A stretch of 64,000 bases of DNA from Sycobia sp. Sy_11 (taxonomy: Eukaryota > Arthropoda > Insecta > Hymenoptera > Epichrysomallidae). Below the pieces are notes generated by a model. That model did not search any database. It saw only the letters and a program-made list of their open reading frames with translations, and was not told the origin of the DNA. A program made the translations under genes and the position numbers. Within the stretch, counting starts at the first letter, position 1. Every line of letters starts with the position of its first letter. The stretch covers positions 699,501 to 763,500 of the forward strand of contig JACCIC010000166.1 in the NCBI GenBank assembly GCA_018907035.1, written 5' to 3'. Positions 39,922-49,410 of this stretch are shown piece after piece.

Positions 39922-41598
39922 TCAGTAATACAAATTTAGGATTGTTTATAGTCATAGCACATATAAATCCTTACACAAGTGCATATTAATAGTTATAATT
40001 TACAATAGTAATTTATAAAAGTATTTTATAAAAGTATCATAAATTATACTAAACAAATATAATTTTCTAAATCGATATTTATGATCAATTTTATTAAACT
40101 AATCGAAAGAATTTGCTATTTAATATATGCACTTAATCTTTCTTTCGGAGAATTGACAATTTATATTATCGTTCCATTCTAATGATTCTCGATATGATTC
40201 TCAATAATGTTTTATTCTATATTTCTGTAGGCTGGATTGAAAAGAAGGCGAGTTCGAGTACGCGTGAGACCAGCGAATTCAGGCTCAGAAGATTTTGTGA
40301 CAGCTGAGTCGCAAAGCTACGATTCGTCTTTGAACCAGTTACCGCGTCAGTCGCAAAAGTTCCGAAATTTCTATGCGGCTAGCCAGCCAGAAACTATTCC
40401 ATCGACCACATCAACAACAACAACTACTACTACTACAACAGCGCCAACGACAACCACCGAATTCCCTAACACGGATAAGACTGCACTAGAAGATTTCCTT
40501 GACAAAATGCTCGGCGAAAGTGAAGAAGCTCCTTCCACTATTCTACCAGAGCTTATGTCGACGACCAATATTCCTACCGAACTCACGAACCCAACTACTA
40601 TGATTCCATCGGACATTAATGAAATAACGACCATAAAAGATACACCCAATAGTGTTATTACGACGATAACGGGTCATTCCAGCGAATATTCAACTATCCC
40701 TAACATTAAAGATGAAGATATTAGTAATACGAATTCACCATTTACAGAAGCTACGGTAGTCGATAATACCGATATGTATCCCTCTACAACAACCAACCAG
40801 CCTCTAATATCTACTATCATCACTACCACAACGCAAAAAACTGATGACTCTAAGAACAGCGGTGAAAATTCCATTCAGTCGTTCAAGCAGAAAAATTCTC
40901 TGAAGTATTTTGTAACGAAAAGCCCAGCTTTCAATGAGTATTTGAATAGCCAGGAGAACAAAAACGAGATGTCAGAAGACAATCCAAATCACCCAAAGAA
41001 CCATAGGAGCAAATGGAGCGAAGTACGCTATCCTACTGACAAGTCGTTATTTAACTTTGCTAAATGGAACTCCAAAAGTCAGAACCAAAGCGCAGAGTCA
41101 AAAAGCAAACTGGACGGCCAAAAGAATAAACCGGAATCAGGCGGTGATACGGTAACGGACTACGTTAAAGCAGTCTTCGAAAGTATCAAGAGCGCTGACG
41201 AAGAAAATCATCAGACGGATAAACTTAACGATCAAGTATCTTCGTCATCCGATAAACGGAACAAGGAGTCTTCGAAGAAGGAGTCGTTCTCCGACGTGCC
41301 CACTGAGATCAAAACCTCGGTCTCGTCCTCTAGTAGAGTTGTAGCTCGACCCGTAGCAATCAACCAAGCTAAAGATCGAAATACGAATACAGCGACTTCG
41401 ACGACAGAAGCGGCGACTTTCGGCCCATTCGTGCCATCAATGATGTCCGACAGACAGCTGAAGAAAATTGCGTCCGAAACGAATTTGGGTAAAATCTTAA
41501 GGACGACGACAACGACCAAGGTTTCACACATGACTGAGATCTGCTATCGTGGACGTTGCGTTATGTCCAAGCCGAAGAAAGAGGGTCTCTCGCGATGA
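22974..41598 (+). CDS. Large secreted low-complexity protein, nine joined exons, start exon missing
   Basis: Nine exons with GT..AG borders join without a stop: 22974-23303, 23494-23934, 24418-26396, 26645-26915, 27355-28023, 28625-29146, 33175-33612, 37470-38117, 40231-41598. Together they encode about 2,221 residues ending in TGA. All junctions are phase 0 except exon 3/4, which is phase 2. The first visible residues form a basic plus hydrophobic stretch ending NVRA before EGD, which looks like a signal peptide lacking its Met, so an upstream exon carries the start. The rest is Gln/Thr/Ser/Pro/Arg-rich and mostly predicted disordered, with a charged helix, a duplicated module and poly-Thr tracts. 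There is no enzymatic domain and no later membrane segment that I can see. A role in extracellular matrix, cuticle or mucus is inference. I do not recognise the family. Gene structure is well supported by frame continuity; function is unknown. Confidence 0.85.
23494..23934 (+). CDS. Exon 2: Pro/Gln/Ser-rich segment
   Basis: The exon starts after GTTTACAG (23493) and ends before a GTAATT donor at 23935. It has 147 codons, phase 0 at both ends. It continues the Gln-rich coil of exon 1 and then becomes hydrophilic, with many Gln, Ser, Glu and Pro (for example QTLPELAPEVLVPPVPSSEA). No known domain is seen. Reading past the donor gives an AT-rich, hydrophobic tail typical of intron sequence, which supports the splice call. 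Confidence 0.85.
24418..26396 (+). CDS. Exon 3: charged helix, duplicated FV.P..DPP.GY module, poly-Thr
   Basis: This is the largest exon (659 codons plus two bases). The acceptor is TTTTACAG at 24417 and the donor CCAAG|GTAGTT at 26397. It opens with IQLVYVPAETLVQ. At 24631-24960 about 110 residues are almost all Glu, Arg, Lys, Gln and Leu (ERQKELARLQAEQKE and onward), which predicts a long coiled coil or single alpha helix. At 25369-25610 two copies of a roughly 38-residue unit occur, each with F-V-x-P then D-P-P-x-G-Y-x-K. A Tyr/Ser/Thr/Pro-rich stretch follows, with a poly-Thr tract near 26315-26360. Thr is coded by ACA/ACT/ACC and the exon is AT-rich, unlike exons 6-8. Confidence 0.9.
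26645..26915 (+). CDS. Exon 4: Arg/Thr/Ser-rich segment
   Basis: The acceptor TTTCAG ends at 26644. The first base completes a split Arg codon from exon 3, and 90 codons follow. The donor is the weaker GTTAGT at 26916. Choosing it keeps phase 0 into exon 5, while an alternative GTAAAA four bases on would break the frame. The peptide has RGRVTAVRATTTS, then GRGNSERTRRPVNRSRS, then Thr/Tyr/Asp-rich sequence. Confidence 0.8.
27355..28023 (+). CDS. Exon 5: Ser/Tyr/Pro-rich segment with poly-Ser
   Basis: The acceptor is TTTGTAG at 27354 and the donor GAG|GTAGAA at 28024. It has 223 codons, phase 0 at both ends. It includes FSHTISDLILPLSGLEYTL, one of the few more hydrophobic and possibly folded stretches, and a poly-Ser run near 27910-27935. 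Codon use is intermediate between the AT-rich exon 3 and GC-rich exon 6. Confidence 0.85.
28625..29146 (+). CDS. Exon 6: poly-Thr, RxRxR, poly-Gln and His-rich segment
   Basis: The acceptor is GCGTAG at 28624 and the donor CACAG|GTGAGT at 29147. It has 174 codons, phase 0. It opens with a poly-Thr tract built mainly of ACG codons, then IIRQRVRARLGGRPG, two related Tyr motifs (EYVRFSAV and EYVRIQSA), and a Gln/His-rich stretch at 28924-28990. A (GA)n microsatellite begins 8 bases after the donor. Read-through would add an in-frame Arg/Glu repeat before a stop near 29350; I treat that as intron. Confidence 0.85.
29155..29283. repeat. (GA)n microsatellite
   Basis: GA repeats with a few GGAAGAGT interruptions, beginning 8 bases after the exon 6 splice donor of the large gene. 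Confidence 0.95.
29395..30084 (+). CDS. Penelope-like retroelement, ORF 3' end with GIY-YIG endonuclease (5'-truncated)
   Basis: The open frame has 229 codons and no stop or frameshift, ending TGA at 30082-30084. It begins at TTG just after an in-frame stop, so the reverse-transcriptase part is missing. Residues 1-60 resemble the linker after RT in Penelope-like elements (NNLQIVRETFINNGYPIQFI). The endonuclease core follows: VYKI at 127-130 (the GIY position), C132 and C135, YYIGQT at 138-143 (the YIG position), a catalytic-type Arg in GRYLKKR, H154, and Glu200 in KRKSLESIHI. In the family this domain nicks target DNA for target-primed reverse transcription. It lies in intron 6 of the secreted-protein gene, same strand. 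The intact frame suggests a fairly young insertion. Confidence 0.85.
   Translation: MKGNNIGALKGVIDRAIKLSHKDFRQNNLQIVRETFINNGYPIQFINRLIAERLFDIYNTENRHSAGIDVNGGKIIVLPYVRGLSERIKRNFRQYNIQIFFKNSNNLSRLCNNSKDKDDLCLKSGVVYKINCMDCDKYYIGQTGRYLKKRIYEHKYSLRSSHITSGLKEHCLKFLHSFDFVNVDILEHGINNKYKRKSLESIHISRNRNNVNLMLESGRLDSVYHSLLN
30186..30225 (+). ncRNA. Hammerhead-ribozyme-like motif in the Penelope-like element
   Basis: GTCC (30186-30189) can pair with GGAC (30222-30225) as stem I. The core CTGATGA is at 30190-30196 and GAAA at 30214-30217. GAGC (30198-30201) pairs with GCTC (30210-30213) as stem II. ACGT (30217-30220) is self-complementary, leaving only a stem III that could form between two molecules or tandem copies, with predicted cleavage after T30221. 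One extra G (30197) between CTGATGA and stem II departs from the consensus. Type I hammerheads with minimal stem III are known from Penelope-like pseudo-LTRs. Activity is unproven. Confidence 0.55.
30240..30311 (+). other. Candidate spliceosomal intron in the Penelope-like element's end region
   Basis: A 72-bp segment has donor TTAG|GTAAGG (GT at 30240), a perfect TACTAAC branch site (30272-30278) and acceptor TTATTTTCAG (AG at 30310-30311), 33 bases after the branch site. The inverted copy at 53.7 kb keeps a TACTAAC and the same acceptor context. Intron-containing genomic copies are a known oddity of Penelope-like elements. Confidence 0.55.
30254..30355. repeat. 14-bp perfect inverted repeat inside the element
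   Basis: GACAGTCAGACTGC at 30254-30267 and its exact reverse complement at 30342-30355 are 74 bases apart. Each arm contains the palindrome CAGTC-A-GACTG or its complement. The pair straddles the candidate intron's 3' part and acceptor. Confidence 0.8.
30361..30490 (+). repeat. Low-complexity TTTTA/TTTAATTTT tract
   Basis: About 130 bases are almost purely T with single A interruptions, in irregular units of 5-8 bases. The tract lies between the element's end segment and the inverted end fragment. Confidence 0.9.
32976..33021. repeat. (TA)n microsatellite
   Basis: A pure TA array of about 46 bp in intron 6, 153 bases upstream of exon 7. Confidence 0.95.
33175..33612 (+). CDS. Exon 7: Arg/Pro/Thr-rich segment
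   Basis: The donor is a perfect AAC|GTAAGT at 33613. The acceptor GTTGCGCAG at 33174 has a poor pyrimidine tract but keeps phase 0 and coincides with the abrupt change from AT-rich to GC-rich sequence. The 146 codons hold repeated Arg-rich motifs (STRPRPRLPGHQ, RGRLRRPGARRRPG), Thr/Pro stretches and an acidic end (DLAEEN). The 5' border is less certain than the rest. Confidence 0.75.
33613..37469 (+). other. Intron 7 of the large gene
   Basis: A 3.9 kb AT-rich intron with a TC-rich patch at 34896-34940. No exon or repeat element is seen. Small open frames here lack splice or composition support. Confidence 0.7.
37470..38117 (+). CDS. Exon 8: GC-rich, Gln/Glu/Ser/Thr-rich segment
   Basis: The acceptor is a good pyrimidine tract ending CTTCCAG at 37469. 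A second CAG 12 bases on would delete four residues in frame. The donor is AAGAAG|GTAAGT at 38118. It has 216 codons, phase 0. It includes SSDIYGAESQWSTKLTGSSF, a poly-Gln/Arg run, a Ser/Glu stretch, IMDSLMSTMIDFGKRTNVT with a possible N-glycosylation site, and an ACG-coded poly-Thr. The opposite strand carries a 287-codon open frame that is only a shadow of the GC-rich codons. Confidence 0.85.
38118..40230 (+). other. Intron 8 of the large gene
   Basis: A 2.1 kb AT-rich intron with many TTAATTAA-type stretches (38390-38660) and the (AAT)n array near its 3' end. Nothing else is recognised. Confidence 0.75.
39861..39921. repeat. (AAT)n microsatellite
   Basis: An AAT/ATA trinucleotide array of about 55 bp in intron 8, 310 bases before exon 9. 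Confidence 0.95.
40231..41598 (+). CDS. Exon 9 (last): RxRxR, Thr-rich domain and two-Cys C-terminus
   Basis: The acceptor is ATTTCTGTAG at 40230. The frame runs 455 codons to TGA at 41596. It starts AGLKRRRVRVRVRP, has a poly-Thr block (40405-40470), a long Ser/Thr-rich mucin-like stretch and a Lys/Ser/Asp-rich stretch. It ends with FGPFVPSMMSDRQLKKIAS and then EICYRGRCVMSKPKKEGLSR. These two Cys are among very few in the whole protein, so this tail may be a small conserved element. Thr codons here are mainly ACA/ACT/ACC/ACG mixed. Confidence 0.9.
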   Translation, partial: AGLKRRRVRVRVRPANSGSEDFVTAESQSYDSSLNQLPRQSQKFRNFYAASQPETIPSTTSTTTTTTTTTAPTTTTEFPNTDKTALEDFLDKMLGESEEAPSTILPELMSTTNIPTELTNPTTMIPSDINEITTIKDTPNSVITTITGHSSEYSTIPNIKDEDISNTNSPFTEATVVDNTDMYPSTTTNQPLISTIITTTTQKTDDSKNSGENSIQSFKQKNSLKYFVTKSPAFNEYLNSQENKNEMSEDNPNHPKNHRSKWSEVRYPTDKSLFNFAKWNSKSQNQSAESKSKLDGQKNKPESGGDTVTDYVKAVFESIKSADEENHQTDKLNDQVSSSSDKRNKESSKKESFSDVPTEIKTSVSSSSRVVARPVAINQAKDRNTNTATSTTEAATFGPFVPSMMSDRQLKKIASETNLGKILRTTTTTKVSHMTEICYRGRCVMSKPKKEGLSR

Positions 41599-44500
41599 GC
41601 GGTTGGATGAATGAATATAGTTAGGCTGGGAGAATTAAATGAATTCGAAAGATTCCAGATTTTATACCTAGAATATGGGAATATAGATTCCCGAATGTGT
41701 GAATAACTAACTTATAATATAGATTTGTTGTAGGCATCAGTTCAGTCGCGAAATCGAAAATTTAACCGCTCCAAATTTAATCATCTTCATTTCAAATCTA
41801 ATAACAGAGTACTTATATGCTCATACAATACTCTCCTAATTAGTACTACACATTTTACAAGTAAAACAATGTTTTGCTAAAAAAAAAACTGCGTCAGTCT
41901 TACTTTGAAATCATCAGTCACATAATGTCATATGAAACTACCACTAGCGGGTACAATTATTTATTTATTCGACATTCATCAAAATAACCAAAACTAAGTA
42001 TTATATTTATATATAAATATATATATACACATATATATTTATTTAATTACATCAGGGCTAAGGACATGTTGACTCATTAAGGTGAAGTTTAGAGCCAAAT
42101 AAAAATGAGTATGACAGAAAATATGGTTGAGCTATATAGCCATAAAATAAATAGGAAGCTTCCGATATCTAGCGCTTACAGAAGACTTAAAAGAATTATT
42201 TCAAATCATTATTTATTATAATAAGTAAACGATAGCACAATCGACAGTGAAATATCTTTTCATTTGCAATCACTTCCATAAAATTAAGTTTTGCATAATT
42301 TCTGTATTTTTATATTTGCTAATGGAAAAAGAAATTTTCTATCATATGTTTTTCGTCAAATATTAAATTTTTAATCAATTACATATATTGTATAATAACA
42401 TCTAATGGTGTTTGCTTGAAACTGTAAAAAGAAATACTTCAAAATATTTTACTTTACAATCACCTATTTTAATGAAAATTAAAACCAAAAATACGACCTA
42501 GTTATTAACATTTTTCTATCTATTATAAATTAACAACTATATTATTCTTGCAAAATTCTAATAAAGTTAACGCTTATGAGAAGAACGATTACGAATGATC
42601 GAAGATAACCGTCCATTTGCATTTTTTGTTGGGAGCTACAAAAAGGCTTCGTGTCTAAAGATCATAAGCTTAGATGTACGGCGATACGTTAAGAATACAA
42701 TGACTAATAATAATTCTATAACGAAAGTGAATTTTATGAAAAAAAAATTTCAATAAAATGTATACTGTATTTTTCTACAAAATTTTATATCTCGCTCCGA
42801 AACTTAATGAATTTCTTACCGCTGTTTATAATAAACCGATTGAATAAGATCTCGACTATCCATATATGATTCGAGATTGCAGTCTAATATTTTCGTCATA
42901 AGAATCTGAATAAAATTTTACAGAAATCGAGATATCATGTTTTTGTATTTAATTAACGCATGTTCACGCGTAGCTTGTATGTATATGAATACGCGTAATC
43001 TTTGTTTTAAGATTTTATTTGTTAAGTATATTTAATTGTAATACATCGCTAGCATTAAGTTATTATAATTAAGCGTGATAATAAAGGTAAATCATAATTA
43101 TTTTAATAAACATTTTTTTCCATCACTTTTACTTTCCCAATCCATCATTATAACCTTTAATTTCACAGCGAATAATCTATAAAAAGTAATTATGAAAATT
43201 CGCAAAAGCATTACTTTCTTTAATTCCGTAGATGCTCGTCAAAAATAAAAGTTTGTGAAGAATGAAAGACCCACAAAAGCTTTTGTACTAAAAGTTACCT
43301 CGAGAAGCGAGTAAATATAAACTTGCCTCTATAAGTAACACTTATAACCCATGATTTTATTATATTTATTTTATTTGAAACCATTCGTTATTATTGCCAT
43401 CTGATAATATAATTAAAAATATAATTTAATTGTGCTCAAATGTTAAAATTCAGAAATACTATCCATATAAATAAAATATAATTATATATACTAAAATAAT
43501 CGATGATTTCTCTGGATTCTCGAGTGCAGTATTGGTCACATGCAAGCTGCAGTACTTTCGAGGAATGAAAAAAATGATTTATTGTGGACAATTTGAAAGT
43601 GCACTAAACTACTACAATACCGCCCCGCTGGCTCGTATGTCGGGCAAGACTTCTTCGAGGCATATTTACGTCCCTCCCCTTTCTATTATACCGCCCGCGG
43701 ACTTCTTGTAATACTGCTATCCTCTTATCGTTTTAATACGGGAGGCGGTACAGCTGCATGTATACGAGGACAACGAACAGATAATTTCACTGTTACATAT
43801 TTATGATATATCCGTTTCAATTTTTCGACTTCCAAATAGTTGGAAGCTCCACTTTTCATTTTATGAGTATTTTCTTTAAACTTATCAATAACTGACGATT
43901 GTTTTTGACTATTTTTGTGCTAAAAATTCAACCACCAACTGAATAATAGTCATTTTTAAAGTGTCGTTACGACCTCGATTGATAATATTATTGATATATT
44001 TAACTTTATGTCTTATTTTAATTACAGATTTAAACGTTTATTAAAAAATTTTTGATTCTCCATCATCGTGAATTTTTTCAAAATGAAACTAACTAATTTA
44101 TGCGATTTGTATTGTATATATTGTAAATCAAAACCATTGAGCGTTCAGTTTAAATATACAGTATAATAGCATTTTAAAACTAGTAAACTAATAAAACAAA
44201 GTCATTACATAAACGATATTATTGAAATCTTCATTGAAGTCATAAATAATACCTTATTGAAATTAACTGAGTAGAATTTGAACCTGCGATAAAAAACCGT
44301 TAAATAAAATTACAAACTCTCGAAAGCCTGTATGTTTACTAATCCTTTTCATTCAAATGAAAAGTAAGAATAAATTCTCAATTAAATTTCTAATGGTTTT
44401 ATTGCTACATAAATAGATTGCCATTTTGGAAAGAAATTACTATTAGCAATGAAGAAAAAATCGTAATAATGATAAATTATTATTTAAATTTATAATATTA

Positions 44501-47500
44501 TAATAATAAATTAAAGTAAATGTTTATGCCCATTTTCGTTGGAAAATTTTCTCTACTTTAAACAATACTTGCAAAGAGCAAAAAGAGTAAAATATCTATT
44601 GCAATTCTGAAAGTTCTTTCTTAACGAAGAAATAATACATTAATAAAAATAAAAAATGAAATTATACAACATTATTTTTTCACTAAAGCATATTTCGTTC
44701 TCGCCTTCATATATTTAGTGTTTAGTTTTGAGTACTCTAAAGTTTTCGGCTTTCTCTGCTTTAAAATAGCTATATGAATGAAGCAATAAACATTTCGATA
44801 AAGTATCTTTCTGAGGGACTTGCTGTGTTTCAATTATTTATTGAATAGATATCTCAAACTTATGTTAAAGTATTATATAATTGAATCAGACAGAGTTTGG
44901 CGATTCGATCATATTCATTTGCGCAAAGATACAAAATTACGCATTTTAGATTAAACGAAAGATAAAAAAAGGTAAAGGAAACATACAGAAAACACATATT
45001 ATGCGCCACATGAAAGAAAGAGAGAGCCACAAAAAGTTTCTACGTTTAATATAATAAATTCAGCATTCATCATGTATTCAAGACTTACGGGCAGATCGAT
45101 CGCAATATCCCCGTCGTTCTGTTATAGTCGCGGAAAGTGCAGGGGAGTATTACCTCGCTGTTCTGGCGAACAGATGGCGTGCTACAAAACTGCCCGCTTT
45201 TCTCTGCATACTTCTCCATGTAATCACTTAAGCCTCGCAAAATTAATAAAAGAAAATTGGGTTTTTGATTATTTTTTATAACAATATAAAAAACAAAATA
45301 AATTAATTTTCAATTTTTTTCCGTAATATTTGATGCTTATGAAACAAAGAGAATTATATGTTATACTTACTTAAATTAAAGTCATTCTTTCAAAGAGCTC
45401 TCCAGACAATACAAAGAAGCAAAATAAAAACTGTTTTTACCTTTAAAAAAAACGTTGGTATTTGCAATTCGTACTGAAATACTCATCTACAATTTGTCTA
45501 ATTAATTACTCAATCAGTGAATAAAACTTTAATTAATTTCATTTGTAATCGCCCTCCTTCGACACTTGCATGAAAAAGGATATCCGATTACAGAAGCCGA
45601 TAACAGGAGCAACATGCACAATGGGCATATTAATAACAGCTTCTTTATAAATTAATCAGCTGGTAAATTGGATCGAATATCGATTAATTAGCCCGCTTAA
45701 CTCCCTTGGGAATAAAACTTAGTTGCACCTGCACTTCTTACTCATACTGTAACGAGTATATAAATACGATATAGTAAGGAGAGGCTAACTTGACTACACG
45801 TGCTATCGTGATGGTACGTTCGATTAGATGGCTTAATTAGATTGCAGTTTAATACAAATAAGGACATAATGATCTAGTCTTCTTTAAATTCTGGCAATAC
45901 TAAGATTATTAGATAAACCTTTGAAAAAAAAATACCAACAAAATAATTATATTTATTTTTTATTTCCTTCAGTCGAAGAAGTTAGAAAATACGCGAGTAA
46001 AAAACATTGTTTCATAAATTATTAAAGAAATAGTTCGTCTAAATGATTTTTAAAAAAAAAGTATAAAAGAACAATTATTTAATCAATAATATTACACTTG
46101 GCGCAGTTTTGCTCAGCTACAAGAAAATTGATATTATTAAAAAAAACATAGGGACAAAACGCGTAAGAAAAAATTGGTCTTTTCTATCAATTCTTACTTG
46201 ATTATGAATAAATAATAAACAATTCAAGTAAATCATAACGCAATTATTATATTTCCAGATATGTTTTATAAAAATCCTTCACTATCATATAAAGAATACG
46301 ATAGAAGTAATGAAAAAAAGGAATTCTTTTGAAAAAACAAACACGTATTTAATCATTTCTTTAGGTTTGCCCAAACAATTTCTTAATGAAATTTGACATT
46401 ATATTAAGAAACTTATCTGATGCATGACATTTTCGTCATAACTTACTAGATTTCTAGATAAAATATTACTTTTTCACTTTCTAAATAAATGTAAAAACGA
46501 AAAACATCTTTTATTAGTTTGACAATCTTCTAATTAAAAAACTTAAGAAATGTCTCGATCAATATTACATTTGTGCTTTAATATCTAAAAATTGTTTATT
46601 TTTAATTTCAACTATATAGTGAATGCCGTTATGTACATCTAAGAGTAAGTGGACGTTACAGCAGATGTTTTCTTTCTCCTGCCCGGCACGAAATTATATT
46701 GCGGAAAATGCTGCGTAAGAGAAAAAGAAGAAGAGCCGATAAACGTAAAGAACATGAAAACGTGCTCAAGGTAAAACCTGAAAAAGAGAGATAAAGTCGT
46801 CTGTCTCAGCAAAACTAGAAAACGTCATCCTGGGATGAACGATTCTTTATATCCGTTAAATATGCTGATAAAATTTATGGAACTAACGAAAACACAAGCG
46901 AGAGGCGTTGAATAACAAAAAAAAACTCCATGAGTTAAATTATAATTACGCTCGAAGTGAAAAGCGCGTCTTAGAAACTCGCAAAACATGGACCAAGTAG
47001 CCAAATGGTAGAAAATATACGAAATAGCGGGGAAAAGAACTCCAAGATTAGATGATAAAACGCAAAAGAAGAAGAAAGGAGGAAGACTAGGAGGCAACGT
47101 CGCGACATTAAAGTGCAGGAGTCAAAAGGTGGGATTAAAATGATAAAAAATGCACAGCAGAAACAGAGGCGCAGAATGATATAGGAAAAGATTGGCAAAG
47201 AGGCCAAAAAATTTATAGATATTATAACAAAAGCAGATATAACTTTTATACACGTATGCACTGATATGCATGCGCGCGCGCGTGTGTGTGTGCAGGCGGT
47301 ACAAGCGCGCGCACAGACATAATGGTATAGCAAAAAGCCGGAGTCGACGGGTCGGCGCGACAGGGGAAGTCAAAACGGGGAATGGAGCAGAGAAGCGAAG
47401 GGGGTGGTGGCGCTCAACGGCGACGCCAAAACCGTATATATATATATACATTGCCGGGAATCCCGGGACATGCGCATCAACGATCCCCTCCTTCTGTCAG

Positions 47501-49190
47501 GCATCAGTGCCGGATTGAGAAACGGGCAGAATGCAGTAATTTTTTCTTTAACCCCCACCATTAAAAAATGTATAAGCAATTTGGCCGTAAAATGTATGGA
47601 TTTTCTTTGCTGTCATCTATTTCATAAGTCCGATTGGAAGGGGGTATTGCAAATTTAACATAAGCACGGGAATTCAAGAGTTTTTCATGTTGGAAATTAA
47701 GCGCACAAGAAATAGGATGTATTTATATTAAAAAAACTCAAAAAGGATTTATTATATAAAATAATTTGCGAACTCAATTCTTCTTTTTCTTTCTTTTTCC
47801 TTCCTTGCATACACGCTAACCCGCACACTATTTGTATTTCAAGAACCCCGATAGCATTTTCAATATCTTTACGATTATTTGTAGAAACGATATGTAATAA
47901 TTTAAGTATGCCCTTTCAGCTTCGAAAAATATGAGGATAATCAAAGACAAAATCGCTTTCTTCCTAATCTTAACTCGTTAGATTAATCAACTTCAATGCT
48001 AATAAGTTCTCGTACTTCATCCAATTCTGACATCGTTTTTATAAAGAATTATCATTACTTAAAATCATAGGAGGTAGTTTGTGTTTTTTAAAGGAATTTC
48101 CCAATGGATCTCTTCAAGGGATTAGAATGAATGGAAAAAAGAACATTTGTCCCAATTGCTCGAGAATTATCAATATAATTTACATAAATGTGCAAGAATT
48201 TAAAAAAAAAGTCATTGTTCAGAAACCAAGTCAAGAAAAAGGTTTAAAAACTGATTTTTCAAGCTAGAACGTTTCAGTTAATTATTAAACAGAAGTCTAC
48301 TCGTAGAATATTTTCCGAATATTTGCATCTAATTTGAAAAATTTATCTGTCATGAATGAATATGAATTAGAGCAGTCGTGCTTTTCAAAGCTAGAAAAAT
48401 AAGTTATGCTCTGTATTTATTTGACAAGATCGTTCATCAGGCAAATCTTTCAGGCCAATTTACCGACTGAAAATCGTACATAATATTTTCTATAAAATTA
48501 TATAATTAGTTAAATAAGGATTATTATTACAATATTTATCGTAAATAATTTATACTCGAATAAAATATTATTATTTTAAACCAATGATTAGAAAAATCGA
48601 TCCTTAAAGAGTCCCACACCAAATTCTGACTATTCTTTATAATCTGAAAGAAATAATTAAATCGCTGCTAAGAAATTCGATTAGCTTTCGTTTCAACCTT
48701 TTTAAAATTAAAAAATATCACTGTATTTATAATGCTTGCTTTAAACCTCCCTTCAGTAAAAAATGAAGACATCGATGCGATGACTTTCGTTTGACACCAG
48801 ACGCCAATGCAATAACTTTGTCGTGCACGTAGCTACATATACATCTCTCTGAGTATATAGACTTTAAAAATTTCTATGCGTATTTTCCTTATAGCGACAC
48901 ATCGTATTGACAGACACGAAGCATCATCAGGATTTTTTAAATAATAAGTAAATAGGTCAAATTGTTGACCAACTGAAGCGAAACATCGGTTAACTAATCG
49001 TAAATTTTTGTAAATAAGTTTTTTGACTCATTCTGTAAACAGTAGTAACTCTTTTGCTCGCGTTAAGGGGCCGTTAAAACGACTTTTTCAAAAAGCAATT
49101 ATCAACTCGCTACGCTTATGATTGATCGAAATTGAAAATAAAAAATGAGATGAAAACTCGCTATTCAGGAGGAACATTCATATTCCTGCA
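41599..49190. other. 3' UTR of the large gene and intergenic sequence
   Basis: AT-rich, with the poly(A) signals near its left end. GC-richer patches at 43600-43760, 45550-45860 and 46640-47550 contain no supported exon. The 46.8-47.5 kb patch is purine-rich on the + strand and gives pyrimidine-coded open frames on the minus strand that look like chance. Confidence 0.55.
42098..42757 (+). terminator. Candidate poly(A) signals for the large gene
   Basis: AATAAA hexamers occur at 42098-42103, 42146-42151 and 42752-42757, about 500 to 1,160 bases after the stop codon of the large gene. The last is followed by T/GT-rich sequence. Which one is used cannot be told from sequence, and in AT-rich DNA the hexamer also occurs by chance. 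Confidence 0.35.
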
Positions 49191-49410
49191 GGCTCTAAAG
49201 AGTAGGGCCCGAACGCGGCATAGTCCGGCACTGCTCGGCATACATGGAGCACGCAGACTCGGGCGCGGAGAGCGCACGCGCAAGCGGGCACGTACGCGTA
49301 CGTTCGTGTGCGCGACGGCGCCGCTGCCGCCTCAGTAAAAGCGCAGAGATCCACGGCGAAGGGAGCCGAGGCGTCGAGCTTGCCCGCGGTCCTCGTTCGT
49401 CGGGACAACG
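49191..49410 (+). other. Probable 5' UTR of the second gene
   Basis: GC-rich, CpG-rich sequence leads up to the start codon and begins just after ATTCCTGCAG (ends 49190), which could be a splice acceptor. It contains an upstream ATG at 49244 whose frame overlaps the main start. No TATA box is obvious. Confidence 0.35.

Noticed and set aside
48900..48995. CCTGATGATG on the minus strand near GCGAAACATCGG on the plus strand as a third hammerhead copy
   Set aside because: The two boxes are on opposite strands and no pairing arms are present.
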